From NCBI RefSeq assembly GCF_000349845.1, contig NC_020829.1, forward strand, positions 434,001-498,000: a stretch of 64,000 nt of DNA, given 5' to 3'. This DNA is from Pseudomonas sp. ATCC 13867. GTDB taxonomy: Bacteria; Pseudomonadota; Gammaproteobacteria; Pseudomonadales; Pseudomonadaceae. Below are positions 8,620 through 16,140 of this stretch, piece after piece; positions within the stretch are counted from its first letter, which is position 1, and each line of letters begins with the position of its first letter. The notes below the pieces were generated by a model, which saw nothing but the letters and a program-made list of their open reading frames with translations, was not told where the DNA came from and searched no databases. Both the position numbers and the translations under genes were made by a program.

Positions 8620-9465
8620 ATGGCTGGCAAAAAAACGACTGATAAAGAGCCCAGTTGGATCGGCGAGATCGAGAAGTACTCGCGGCAGATCTGGCTGGCT
8701 GGCTTGGGGGCCTACTCGAAGGTCAGCAAGGACGGCAGCAAGCTGTTCGAGACCCTGGTCAAGGATGGCGAGAAGGCCGAGAAACAAGCCAAGACCGAGG
8801 TCGACAAATCCGTTGGCGCGGTGAAGTCTTCCGCGCGTTCCGCCAAGTCCAAGGTCGAGGCGGTCAAGGGCAAGGCGATCGGTGCGTGGGGCGAGCTGGA
8901 AGAGGCGTTCGACAAGCGCCTGAACAGTGCGATCTCGCGCCTGGGCGTGCCGAGCCGCAACGAGGTGAAGGACCTGCACAGCAAGGTCGACAGCCTCACC
9001 AAGCAGATCGAGAAGCTCACCGGCGTCAGCGTCAAGGCCGCCGCCAAGCCGAGCGCTAAACCGGCTGCCAAGGCCGCCGCCAAGCCTGCTGCGAAAGCCG
9101 CTGCCAAGCCGGCCGCGAAACCCGCGGCGAAGACCGCGGCAGCCAAGCCCGCCGTCAAGGCCGCTGCCAAGCCTGCGGCGAAACCGGCTGCGAAAGCTGC
9201 CGCGAAGCCTGCTGCCAAGGCTGCCGCCAAACCGGCTGCGAAGCCGGCGGCCAAGCCCGCTGCAAAACCCGCCGCCAAGGCTGCTGCCAAGCCCGCCGCT
9301 GCGAAAGCTGCCGCGGCGAAACCGGCGGTAAAGAAGGCTGCCGCACCCAAGCCTGTCGCTGCGAAGCCGGCGGCTCCGGCTGCCACCCCGGCACCGGCGG
9401 CTCCCGCCGCTACGCCGGCCGTGACGCCCGCCGCCGCTCCGGCGACGCCGTCGACCCAGGCCTGA
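8620..9465 (+). CDS. phaF: Phasin/histone-like protein PhaF
   Basis: Bifunctional phasin of 281 residues. Residues 1 to about 145 are the granule-binding phasin domain (YSRQIWLAGLGAYSKV, then LGVPSRNEVKDLHSKV). The rest is a long repetitive tail of AAKP/KPAAKA units resembling histone H1, which in this family binds DNA and segregates PHA granules at division. An earlier in-frame ATG (8590) exists, but AAGGAGAGCAGG immediately precedes 8620 and homology starts at MAGKKTTDKEPSWIGEIEKY. The tail repeats are imperfect at the DNA level, so repeat number probably varies between strains. Confidence 0.96.
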   Translation: MAGKKTTDKEPSWIGEIEKYSRQIWLAGLGAYSKVSKDGSKLFETLVKDGEKAEKQAKTEVDKSVGAVKSSARSAKSKVEAVKGKAIGAWGELEEAFDKRLNSAISRLGVPSRNEVKDLHSKVDSLTKQIEKLTGVSVKAAAKPSAKPAAKAAAKPAAKAAAKPAAKPAAKTAAAKPAVKAAAKPAAKPAAKAAAKPAAKAAAKPAAKPAAKPAAKPAAKAAAKPAAAKAAAAKPAVKKAAAPKPVAAKPAAPAATPAPAAPAATPAVTPAAAPATPSTQA

Positions 9466-9484
9466 CAAACCTGTCGCCGTACCC

Positions 9485-9515
9485 ACGCCCGGCCTTGTGC
9501 CGGGCGTTTTCATTT
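9485..9515 (+). terminator. Intrinsic terminator of phaI-phaF
   Basis: Nine-base-pair stem ACGCCCGGC / GCCGGGCGT with loop CTTGT, followed by TTTT CATTT on the plus strand. It lies between the convergent phaF and phaD stop codons and ends the phasin transcript. Confidence 0.85.
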
Positions 9516-10129
9516 CAGCGATCCAGGTAGTCCTGGGCCAGGCGCTCGGCGATCTGTCGCGATTCATCCCGCAGGTGCGGGGCCACCAGCATCATCACCT
9601 GGTAGACCACATGGCGCACGTCGCCCGGGTGGCCGAGGATGCGCTGGTAGTCGAGGGAGAACAGCAGGGTGAGGGTGATCTGCTCGACCAGTTGGCCGAG
9701 GGATTGGGTGTCGCTGTCCAGCTCCTCGCGGGCCTTGAGCTGCGCCAGCAGGGTCGCCAGGGTGCGCTTGAGTCCGTTGAGCCAGCCGCGCATGCCGCGC
9801 GCCAGCTTGGGCAGGCGGCCAGCGAGGTTGGAGAGGTCCTGGAACAGGAAGCGGTAGTGCGCCAGCCGCTCGACGATCAGGTGCAGGAACAGCCAGTAGT
9901 CCTCGGCGCCCAGGCGGACGTCCTCGGGCGGGTCGAGCAGGGGCGCCAGTTCGTCCTGGAAGCGTTCGAACAGCGCCAGCACCAGCGGCTCCTTGCCGTG
10001 GAAGTGGTAGTAGAGGTTACCGGGGCTGATACCCAGTTCGGTGGCAATCTCCAGGGTGGAGACGTTGGGCTCGCCCTGCTCGTTGAACAGCTGCAGGGCG
10101 CATTCGAGAATCCGGTCGCGCGTTTTCAT
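9515..10129 (-). CDS. phaD: TetR-family transcriptional regulator PhaD
   Basis: TetR-type regulator of 204 residues. In Pseudomonas it activates the pha cluster, especially phaI-phaF, in response to a fatty-acid-derived ligand. The N-terminal helix-turn-helix (TLEIATELGISPGNLYYHFHGKEPLVLALF) is clear and the remaining all-helical domain is the effector pocket. It lies downstream of phaC2 on the same strand, separated by 234 bases containing an extended REP element, so it may be partly uncoupled from phaC2. Confidence 0.95.
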   Translation of the reverse strand: MKTRDRILECALQLFNEQGEPNVSTLEIATELGISPGNLYYHFHGKEPLVLALFERFQDELAPLLDPPEDVRLGAEDYWLFLHLIVERLAHYRFLFQDLSNLAGRLPKLARGMRGWLNGLKRTLATLLAQLKAREELDSDTQSLGQLVEQITLTLLFSLDYQRILGHPGDVRHVVYQVMMLVAPHLRDESRQIAERLAQDYLDR

Positions 10130-10227
10130 CCGTGTTCAGGTTCCAGCCGCAATGGGGCCGACGATAGCTTCGGTGAGCGGCGGCCTGCAATTGCCGACGC
10201 GCAAACTTTCGAAGTGTCGGCAAACCT

Positions 10228-10319
10228 GTAGGAGCGAGCTTGCTCGCGAACCGCTTGATGTCCTGCGCTCCTCGACGAGGTTCGCGAGCAAGAACTTGGC
10301 GTCCCCCTCGCTCCTACGA
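10228..10319. repeat. REP pair (A) with extended right arm
   Basis: Two inverted copies of the local REP palindrome (GTAGGAGCGAGCTTGC then TCGCGAA, and its complement) flank a unique spacer. The right arm carries an extra 14 bases, AACTTGGCGTCCCC, between GCGAGCAAG and CTCGCTCCTAC. The element lies between phaC2 and phaD. Confidence 0.9.
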
Positions 10320-10363
10320 AAATCAGCACGGTGCCAGCGACCAACCGCAGCGGATAGCGGCAC

Positions 10364-12046
10364 TCAGCGCACGTGTACGTAGGTCCCCGGCGCGGCCTCT
10401 TTGGCCGGGTACTCGGTGTTGCCCAACTCGAAACTCACCGGCCGGCGCTCGCCGGAGCGCTGCTGGATCCACTCCAGCCACAGCGGCCACCAGCTGCCTT
10501 CGTGGCGCTGGGTGTCGTAGTACCAGGCGCGCGGGTCGGAGCTCAGCTTGCCGTTGTCGAAGTAGCAGGCCTTGGGGTTGCCCGGCGGGTTGAGGATGCT
10601 CTGGATGTGCCCGCTGTTGGACAGCACGAAGCGGCTCTCGCCGCCCAGCAACTGGGCCGAGCGGTAGACCGCGTCCCAGGGGGTGATGTGGTCGGTGATG
10701 CCGGCGACGTGGAAGTTGTCCACCGCGACTTTCTTCAGGTCGATGGCGGTACTGTTGACCTCCATCGCCCCTGGCCGGGCCAGCGGGTTGTGCTTGAAGA
10801 AGTCGAGGAAGTCGCCGTGCAGCGCGGCCGGCAGGCGGGTGTTGTCGTTGTTCCAGTAGAGGATGTCGAAGGCCGGCGGCTGCTTGCCCAGCAGGTAGTT
10901 GTTGACCCAGTAGTTCCAGACCAGGTCGTTGGGGCGCATCCAGGCGAAGATCCTGGCCATGTCGCGACCATCCAGCACGCCGTGCTGGTAGGAGCGGCGC
11001 TTGCTGCTTTCCAGGGTCTGCTCGTCGGCGAACAGCGCGGCGGGGGTTTCCACCTGGCTGTCGAGCAGGCTCACCAGGTAGGTGGCGCTGGCGACCTTGC
11101 GCAGTTGTCGGCGTGCCTGCAGGTGGCCCTGCAACGCGGCGATGGTCAGGCCGCCGGAGCAGGCGCCCATCAGGTTGACGCTGCGGCTGCCGCTGATCGA
11201 GCGGCAGACCTCGATGGCCTCGTCCAGTGCGCTGACGTAGGTGGACAGGCCCCACTCGCGGTGGCGCGCGTCGGGGTTGCGCCAGCTGACCATGAACAGC
11301 TGCAGATTGTTCTTCAGGGCGTACTGGACGAAGCTCTTCTCCGCCGTCAGGTCGAAGATGTAGAACTTGTTGATCTGCGGCGGCACCACCAGCAGCGGCC
11401 TGGCGTGCAGGTGCTCGCCCAGCGGCTTGTACTGGATCAGCTCCAGCACTTGGTTGCGGAACACCACGGCGCCGGGTGTGGTGGCCAGGTTCTGGCCGAT
11501 CTCGAAGGCGCTGCGGTTGACCTGGTTGGGCATGCCGCCGTTGTGCATCAGGTCGTCGAGCAGGTGCTGCGCGCCCTTGAGCAGGCTCTGCCCGCCGGTG
11601 TTGAACAACTCCTTCACCGCCAGCGGGTTGAGCAGGGTGTTCGAGGGCGATGCCGCATCGGACAGGATCGACAGCAGAAAGCGCGCGCGGGCGCGGTCGT
11701 CACCGTCCAGGTTGCTTTCGTCGATCCACGCCAGCAACTGCTTCTGCCAGGCCAGGTAAGCCTGCACGGTGCGCCGGTAGAGCGGGTTGAGGCGCCAGGA
11801 CGGATCCTGGAAGCGCGTGTCCTGCGGGTTGGGCTGCAGCGGCGAGTCGCCGATCAGCACCCGTCCCATCTGCTTGCCGAAGGCCGCCAGGTGCCGGGCC
11901 GAGTGGACCGGCTGGCGGACACCCTGCAGGGCGAGCATGCGCAGGGTGGACAGCATGTCCTTGCCGCGCAGGCCGACGATGGCGCTCTGCACATTCATGA
12001 ACTCGGTGGGGACGGGGACGCTACCCGGCTCGGCTTTCTCTCGCAT
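10364..12046 (-). CDS. phaC2: Class II poly(3-hydroxyalkanoate) synthase PhaC2
   Basis: Polymerises medium-chain (R)-3-hydroxyacyl-CoA into PHA at the granule surface. It has 560 residues, the usual class II length. The lipase-box-like GACSGG places the catalytic cysteine at C296, with D452 (TDHITPWDAV) and H480 (SNSGHIQS) completing the triad. The frame extends 13 codons upstream, but homology begins at MREK and CGGAGTG precedes that ATG. It is a clear paralog of PhaC1 across the phaZ gene. A terminator after phaZ suggests a separate phaC2 promoter. Confidence 0.97.
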   Translation of the reverse strand: MREKAEPGSVPVPTEFMNVQSAIVGLRGKDMLSTLRMLALQGVRQPVHSARHLAAFGKQMGRVLIGDSPLQPNPQDTRFQDPSWRLNPLYRRTVQAYLAWQKQLLAWIDESNLDGDDRARARFLLSILSDAASPSNTLLNPLAVKELFNTGGQSLLKGAQHLLDDLMHNGGMPNQVNRSAFEIGQNLATTPGAVVFRNQVLELIQYKPLGEHLHARPLLVVPPQINKFYIFDLTAEKSFVQYALKNNLQLFMVSWRNPDARHREWGLSTYVSALDEAIEVCRSISGSRSVNLMGACSGGLTIAALQGHLQARRQLRKVASATYLVSLLDSQVETPAALFADEQTLESSKRRSYQHGVLDGRDMARIFAWMRPNDLVWNYWVNNYLLGKQPPAFDILYWNNDNTRLPAALHGDFLDFFKHNPLARPGAMEVNSTAIDLKKVAVDNFHVAGITDHITPWDAVYRSAQLLGGESRFVLSNSGHIQSILNPPGNPKACYFDNGKLSSDPRAWYYDTQRHEGSWWPLWLEWIQQRSGERRPVSFELGNTEYPAKEAAPGTYVHVR

Positions 12047-12361
12047 GAACAGCACTCCGTAAGGGGTCCGATCTACCAATGGCAAAGCAAGGCCTGTACC
12101 GGAGTCGGGAAGACCCCATGACAGACGGCTGTCGCCGGTTCGAGGGGGGACACGGGTATCGGCGCGAGAGGAAAACTGCCCGAAAACAGGGCAGTGGATC
12201 GGCAGTTGGGCAGCAGTCCGGCCACCGTGGAGCAGCCAGGACCTGCCGGCCCGAGTCAGGCGCTACGTGTCGATACCCGTGAACACGCCTGTTTGTTGTT
12301 AGTCACTGCGAAATGCTTGGTCAAGGCAGGATGCCTGCCGACTATGACGAAGCTGTGATAC
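12047..12361. other. phaZ-phaC2 intergenic region
   Basis: These 315 bases lie between two minus-strand genes. They hold a minus-strand intrinsic terminator at 12171-12195 and must hold any phaC2 promoter, but I could not recognise convincing -35/-10 or -24/-12 boxes. No gene is evident; short open frames here lack homology and ribosome sites. Confidence 0.6.
12171..12195 (-). terminator. Intrinsic terminator after phaC1-phaZ
   Basis: Read on the minus strand, a 7-bp stem ACTGCCC / GGGCAGT with loop TGTTTTC is followed by TTTCCTCT. It sits 167 bases past the phaZ stop and upstream of phaC2, so it would end the phaC1-phaZ message. Confidence 0.7.
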
Positions 12362-13363
12362 TCAACCGGCCTTGGGAGTGAACGGGCGAGGGTGGATGAC
12401 CGCGCGTTGCCGTTCTTCCCGGAGGAACTTCATGATGATCGGCGCCACGCTCTCGGCGCGGGTCACCAGGAACAGGTGGCCGTCGTCGATCACGTGCAGC
12501 TCCGCGTTGGGGATGCGCCAGGCGAGCATGCGCATGTTGATCAGCGGGATGATCGGGTCGTCGTCGCCCGCCAGCACCAGGGTCGGCTGACGGATCTTGT
12601 GCAGCCAGTGGATGCTGGTCCAGCCCAGGCCCGCGAACAGCTGCCAGTAGTAGCCAAGCTGGCCGGAGGAACGCACCTTGCTGGCGAAGGCCAGGGCCAG
12701 TCTGGGGTCGCGGCGGAAGGCGCCGCCGTAGATGTCCGGGGCGATGTGCACGCCGTAGGAAGGCTGGATGTAGCGGCGCGGGCTGGCCATGCGCCAGAGC
12801 ACCTTGGGCTTGCCCGGCACCATCACCGCGCCGGCGGCGGTGGCGGCGAGGATCAGCTTCTTGCAGCGCTCCGGGTAGTCATGGGCGAACTGCTGCGCCA
12901 GGGCGCCGCCCCAGGACACACCGATGGCCGTCACCTGGCCGTAGTCCAGGTAGTCGAGCATCCGCGCGGCCAGCTTCGCCAGGCCCGGGAAGCGGTACGG
13001 CGTGCTGGGCGTGGACGAGCCGCCGACGCCAGGGACATCGAAGGCGATCACCTCCAGGTCCGGGTCCAGCGCGGCGACGAAGGGAAACACCAGCTCCAGG
13101 TTGGCGCCGATGCCGTTGAAGATCAGCAGCGGCGTCATGTGCGCCTTGCCCGGCCGCACGGCGGTGCGGATGGTCTGCCCGTCGAGTTCGATGGTGCGGA
13201 ACTCGAAGGGCTGGGCGGCCGGCGCCTTGCTCGGCGCCGCCTCCGGGCTGCTGCGCCGGGCCTTGGCGCGCCGGGGCTCGGCGATCACCTCGGTGGCCGC
13301 TGGCAGTTGCGGGGCGACGTCGTTCTCGACGGCGCCTGCGGGCGGGACAGGTTCTGTCTTCAT
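12362..13363 (-). CDS. phaZ: Poly(3-hydroxyalkanoate) depolymerase PhaZ with N-terminal extension
   Basis: Intracellular alpha/beta-hydrolase that releases 3-hydroxyacids from medium-chain PHA granules. The nucleophile is S150 in GVSWGG. Likely partners are an aspartate in LAGDDDP (267-269) and H296 in DDGHLFLV. The protein has 333 residues, about 48 more than the usual 283-285. The family core starts near FEFRTIELDG (residue 53), preceded by a Pro/Ala/Lys-rich, probably disordered segment. No ATG, GTG or TTG lies in frame close to the core start, and the chosen ATG overlaps the phaC1 stop (ATGA), so the extension seems real. Confidence 0.95.
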   Translation of the reverse strand: MKTEPVPPAGAVENDVAPQLPAATEVIAEPRRAKARRSSPEAAPSKAPAAQPFEFRTIELDGQTIRTAVRPGKAHMTPLLIFNGIGANLELVFPFVAALDPDLEVIAFDVPGVGGSSTPSTPYRFPGLAKLAARMLDYLDYGQVTAIGVSWGGALAQQFAHDYPERCKKLILAATAAGAVMVPGKPKVLWRMASPRRYIQPSYGVHIAPDIYGGAFRRDPRLALAFASKVRSSGQLGYYWQLFAGLGWTSIHWLHKIRQPTLVLAGDDDPIIPLINMRMLAWRIPNAELHVIDDGHLFLVTRAESVAPIIMKFLREERQRAVIHPRPFTPKAG

Positions 13364-15039
13364 CGTTCGTGTACGTAGGTTCCGGGGGCGGCTTCGGCGG
13401 CCGGGTGGGCCTTGTTGCCCAGCGCGGTGGGCGCCTTGCGGGTCTTGCCCGAGCGCTCGGCCAGCCAGTTCTGCCAGTGCAGCCACCAGGAGTCGGCATG
13501 CTTGCTGGCGTGTTCCTGCCAGGTCTTCGGATCGGCGGAGAGCTCCGGTCCGGTCATGAAGCGCGCCTTGGGGTTGCCCGGCGGGTTGAGGATGCTCTGG
13601 ATGTGCCCGCTGTTGGAGAGGATGAACTCACACTTGCCGCCCAGCAGCCGCGCGGAGCGGTAGCAGGCTTCCCAGGGCGTGATGTGGTCGGACAGGCCGG
13701 CCACGCAGTAGAAGTCGCAGGTGACCTGCTTGAGGTCGATCGGCGTGCCGGAGACTTCCAGCGCGCCCGCGCGGGTCAGCGGATTGGTCTTGAACATCTC
13801 CACCAGTTCGCCGTGCAGCGCGGCCGGCAGGCGGGTGGTGTCGTTGTTCCAGAACAGGATGTCGAAGGCCGGCGGCTCGTTGCCCAGCAGGTAGTTGTTG
13901 ACCCAGTAGTTCCAGATCAGGTCGTTCGGCCGCATCCAGGCGAACACCTTGGCCATGTCCTTGCCTTCCAGCACGCCGGACTGGTACGAGCGGCGCTTGG
14001 CGGTCTCCAGGGTCTTCTCGTCGGCGAACAGGGCGATCTGGGTGTTCATCTCGAAGTCCAGCACGCTGACCATCTGGGTGAAGGCATGCACCTTGTTCTC
14101 GCCCAGGGCCGCGTAGTGGCCCAGCAGCGTCACCGTGGTGATGCCGCCGGAGCAGGCGCCGAGCATGTTCAGGTCCTTGCTGCCGGTGATCGCCAGGACC
14201 ACGTCGATGGCTTCCTTGAGGGCCTCGATGTAGGTGGTCAGGCCCCACTCGCGTTGCGCCTTGGTCGGGTTGCGCCAGCTGATGATGAAGGTCTGCACGC
14301 TGTTGCGCAGGCAGAAGCGCGCCAGGCTCTTCTCCGGCGACAGGTCGAAGACGTAGAACTTGTTGATCTGCGGCGGCACCACCAGCAGCGGGCGCTCGTG
14401 CACGCTCTCGGTGATCGGCTTGTACTGGATCAGTTCCAGCACATCGTTGCGGAACACCACTGCGCCTTCGGTCAGGGCCAGGTTCTTGCCGACCTCGAAG
14501 GCGTCCATGTTCACCTGGCTGGGCATGCCGCCGTTGTTCACCAGGTCCTTGGCCAGGTGGGTGAGGCCGTCGAGCAGGCTCTTGCCGCCGGTCTCGAAGA
14601 AGCGTTTGACCGCCGCCGGGTTGGACAGCGTATTGGTCGGTGCCATCGCTTCGGTCATCAGGTTGATGACGAACTGGCCGCGACTGATGTCCTGGCTGGA
14701 CAGGTCGCTGTCGCCGATCCAGGTATGCAGCTCCTTGCGCCAGGCCAGGTAGGTCTGCAGGTAGCGACGGTAGAGCGGGTTCTGGCTCCAGGCCGGGTCG
14801 TTGAAGCGCCGGTCGTCGTCCGAGGGCTTGAGGTCGGACCTGCCGAGCAGCACGTTCTTCAGCTCAAGGCTGAAGTGGGCCACGTGCTTGGCGCTGTGGA
14901 ACGGCTGCTTGACCGCCTGCAGCAGCACCATGCGGGCAGAGGTGAGCAGGTCCTTGCCCTGGATGCCGATCACCGGGCTGAGATTCAGGGTGTTTTCCGC
15001 GGCTTGCTGAGGCAGATCGTTGTTGTTCTTCTGGGTCAT
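13360..15039 (-). CDS. phaC1: Class II poly(3-hydroxyalkanoate) synthase PhaC1
   Basis: Main class II PHA synthase, 559 residues as in P. aeruginosa. The catalytic cysteine is C296 in LGACSGG, with D451 (LSDHITPWEAC) and H479 (SNSGHIQS). It is the first gene of the minus-strand phaC1-phaZ unit, and its stop overlaps the phaZ start by four bases. The conserved N-terminus MTQKNNNDLPQQAAENTL fixes the start. It is more polar at the N-terminus than PhaC2, as usual for the C1 type. Confidence 0.98.
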   Translation of the reverse strand: MTQKNNNDLPQQAAENTLNLSPVIGIQGKDLLTSARMVLLQAVKQPFHSAKHVAHFSLELKNVLLGRSDLKPSDDDRRFNDPAWSQNPLYRRYLQTYLAWRKELHTWIGDSDLSSQDISRGQFVINLMTEAMAPTNTLSNPAAVKRFFETGGKSLLDGLTHLAKDLVNNGGMPSQVNMDAFEVGKNLALTEGAVVFRNDVLELIQYKPITESVHERPLLVVPPQINKFYVFDLSPEKSLARFCLRNSVQTFIISWRNPTKAQREWGLTTYIEALKEAIDVVLAITGSKDLNMLGACSGGITTVTLLGHYAALGENKVHAFTQMVSVLDFEMNTQIALFADEKTLETAKRRSYQSGVLEGKDMAKVFAWMRPNDLIWNYWVNNYLLGNEPPAFDILFWNNDTTRLPAALHGELVEMFKTNPLTRAGALEVSGTPIDLKQVTCDFYCVAGLSDHITPWEACYRSARLLGGKCEFILSNSGHIQSILNPPGNPKARFMTGPELSADPKTWQEHASKHADSWWLHWQNWLAERSGKTRKAPTALGNKAHPAAEAAPGTYVHER

Positions 15040-15454
15040 CGGCGACGCTCCATTGTCCTGAGACGAATACTGGCGAGGCTCATCTGGAGTGACGCGGCCA
15101 AGTACTGCTCGGGTTGGCGGAACGTGGAGAGCACTCCACGCGGTTCATCACTTGGCGGCATCACTGGGCGTCAGGAACCTCGAGTGCGCTGCATTGCACT
15201 GCCTTGGTTACCCGAGTTTCCTTCACCGCGCAAGCTGGTGCAGCGTGGGCCAACTCTTAGGAGTATGTCGGGAAAAGTTAGAAAACGCGCCCTAGAGCGG
15301 GGGCGTCTTCCAAACTCGTCCACAGCGACCACGCGACCGTCAGTCTGCATGGCGAATGTTGCAAATGGCGTGCCCCGAGGCGATTGCCCGACGAAGGTTT
15401 GTGCAGTGAGAAGATGAGTGCCGGCGATCCCGAGAGGTTGATGGCGTTCGGGAT

Positions 15455-15520
15455 CACCTTCACCCCAACCTTCTTCCAGGGGGAGAGGGCGCGCCGCCGG
15501 GGGAAGGTGAGGGGGCAGGA
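15455..15520. repeat. Dispersed CCTTCACCCC...GGGAGAGGG repeat, copy 1
   Basis: Sequence CACCTTCACCCCAACC followed by CCAGGGGGAGAGGGCG and GGGGAAGGTGAGGGGG forms an imperfect inverted repeat. It resembles the second copy at 44937-45035, a common type of non-coding dispersed element in Pseudomonas intergenic DNA. Confidence 0.5.
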
Positions 15521-15551
15521 TGGGCCGAGTCCACGCGTCGGATAGCCCTTC

Positions 15552-15634
15552 GTAGGGGCGAGCTTGCCCGCGAACCGCCCAACCCCTATGTCGCCGGACA
15601 ACCCCGTTCGCGAGCAAGCTCGCTCCTACAGGGA
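15552..15634. repeat. REP pair (B)
   Basis: Inverted REP arms (GTAGGGGCGAGCTTGCCCGC... and ...GCGAGCAAGCTCGCTCCTAC) flank a spacer. The left arm has two G/C substitutions relative to the local consensus. It lies between phaC1 and the DUF971 gene. Confidence 0.9.
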
Positions 15635-15643
15635 AGGCATGCC

Positions 15644-16018
15644 TTACAGCATCAGCTTGACCACGGACTCCGACGGGTCGCGCGACTTGCCGGCCTTCTC
15701 CAGTTGCGCCAGGTAATCGGCCCACATCTCGTCGTGGCGAACGCACAGTTCGTAGAGGTAATCCCAGGTGAACAGCCCGCTGTCATGGCCGTCGTCGAAG
15801 GTCAGCTTGAGCGCGTACTGCCCGGCCGGCTCCAGGCCGCTGAGGCCGACGTTCAGCTTGCCGACCTGCAGCACCGGGTTGCCGTGGCCCTGCACTTCCG
15901 CCGAGGGCGAATGCACGCGGAGGAATTCCGCGCTCAGGCTGTAGCGTTCGCCCGGGGCGTATTCCAGCTCCAGGGTCTTCGAGGCTTTGTGTAGTTTGAT
16001 GGCGGTGGGCAGGCGCAT
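15644..16018 (-). CDS. DUF971 protein (gamma-butyrobetaine hydroxylase N-terminal-like domain)
   Basis: Small protein of 124 residues consisting of a single DUF971 domain, the fold found at the N-terminus of gamma-butyrobetaine hydroxylases and beside some iron-sulfur proteins. Signatures are PTAIKLHKASKTLELEYAPGE, SAEFLRVHSPSAEVQGHG, and the core LTFDDGHDSGLFTWDYLYEL. No catalytic domain follows, and the function of the stand-alone form is unknown. It lies downstream of hslU on the same strand, separated by REP pair C, as I recall for PAO1 PA5055. Confidence 0.9.
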   Translation of the reverse strand: MRLPTAIKLHKASKTLELEYAPGERYSLSAEFLRVHSPSAEVQGHGNPVLQVGKLNVGLSGLEPAGQYALKLTFDDGHDSGLFTWDYLYELCVRHDEMWADYLAQLEKAGKSRDPSESVVKLML

Positions 16019-16060
16019 GGGAGGCTCGCTGGCTACAGGCTAGGCTACAGGCGGCTCTTC

Positions 16061-16132
16061 GTAGGAGCGAGCTTGCTCGCGAACCGGGCAGGTACGGCGC
16101 CAGATCTGGTTCGCGAGCAAGCTCGCTCCTAC
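16061..16132. repeat. REP pair (C)
   Basis: Canonical inverted arms GTAGGAGCGAGCTTGCTCGC... and ...GCGAGCAAGCTCGCTCCTAC flank a short spacer. It fills most of the gap between the hslU stop and the DUF971 gene and may act as an mRNA 3'-end structure for hslVU. Confidence 0.95.
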
Positions 16133-16140
16133 GGGGGCTC

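Larger units (their letters stand above)
15040..15643. other. 604-base intergenic region upstream of phaC1
   Basis: It contains the phaC1 promoter region (no box recognised with confidence; I looked for a sigma-54 -24/-12 pair and found none with correct spacing), a divergent copy of a dispersed CCTCACC...GGGAGAGGG repeat near 15455-15520, and REP pair B at 15552-15634. Open frames on either strand here cross the repeats and show no homology. Confidence 0.7.

Noticed and set aside
12079..12282. 67-codon plus-strand frame between phaZ and phaC2
   Set aside because: It crosses the phaC1-phaZ terminator, lies opposite to the operon and lacks homology.
15040..15300. Sigma-54 promoter for phaC1
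   Set aside because: Candidate TGGC and TTGC elements exist on the minus strand but their GG-to-GC spacing is wrong.
15171..15746. 191-codon minus-strand frame upstream of phaC1
   Set aside because: It runs through REP pair B, a dispersed repeat and part of the DUF971 gene region; no homology.
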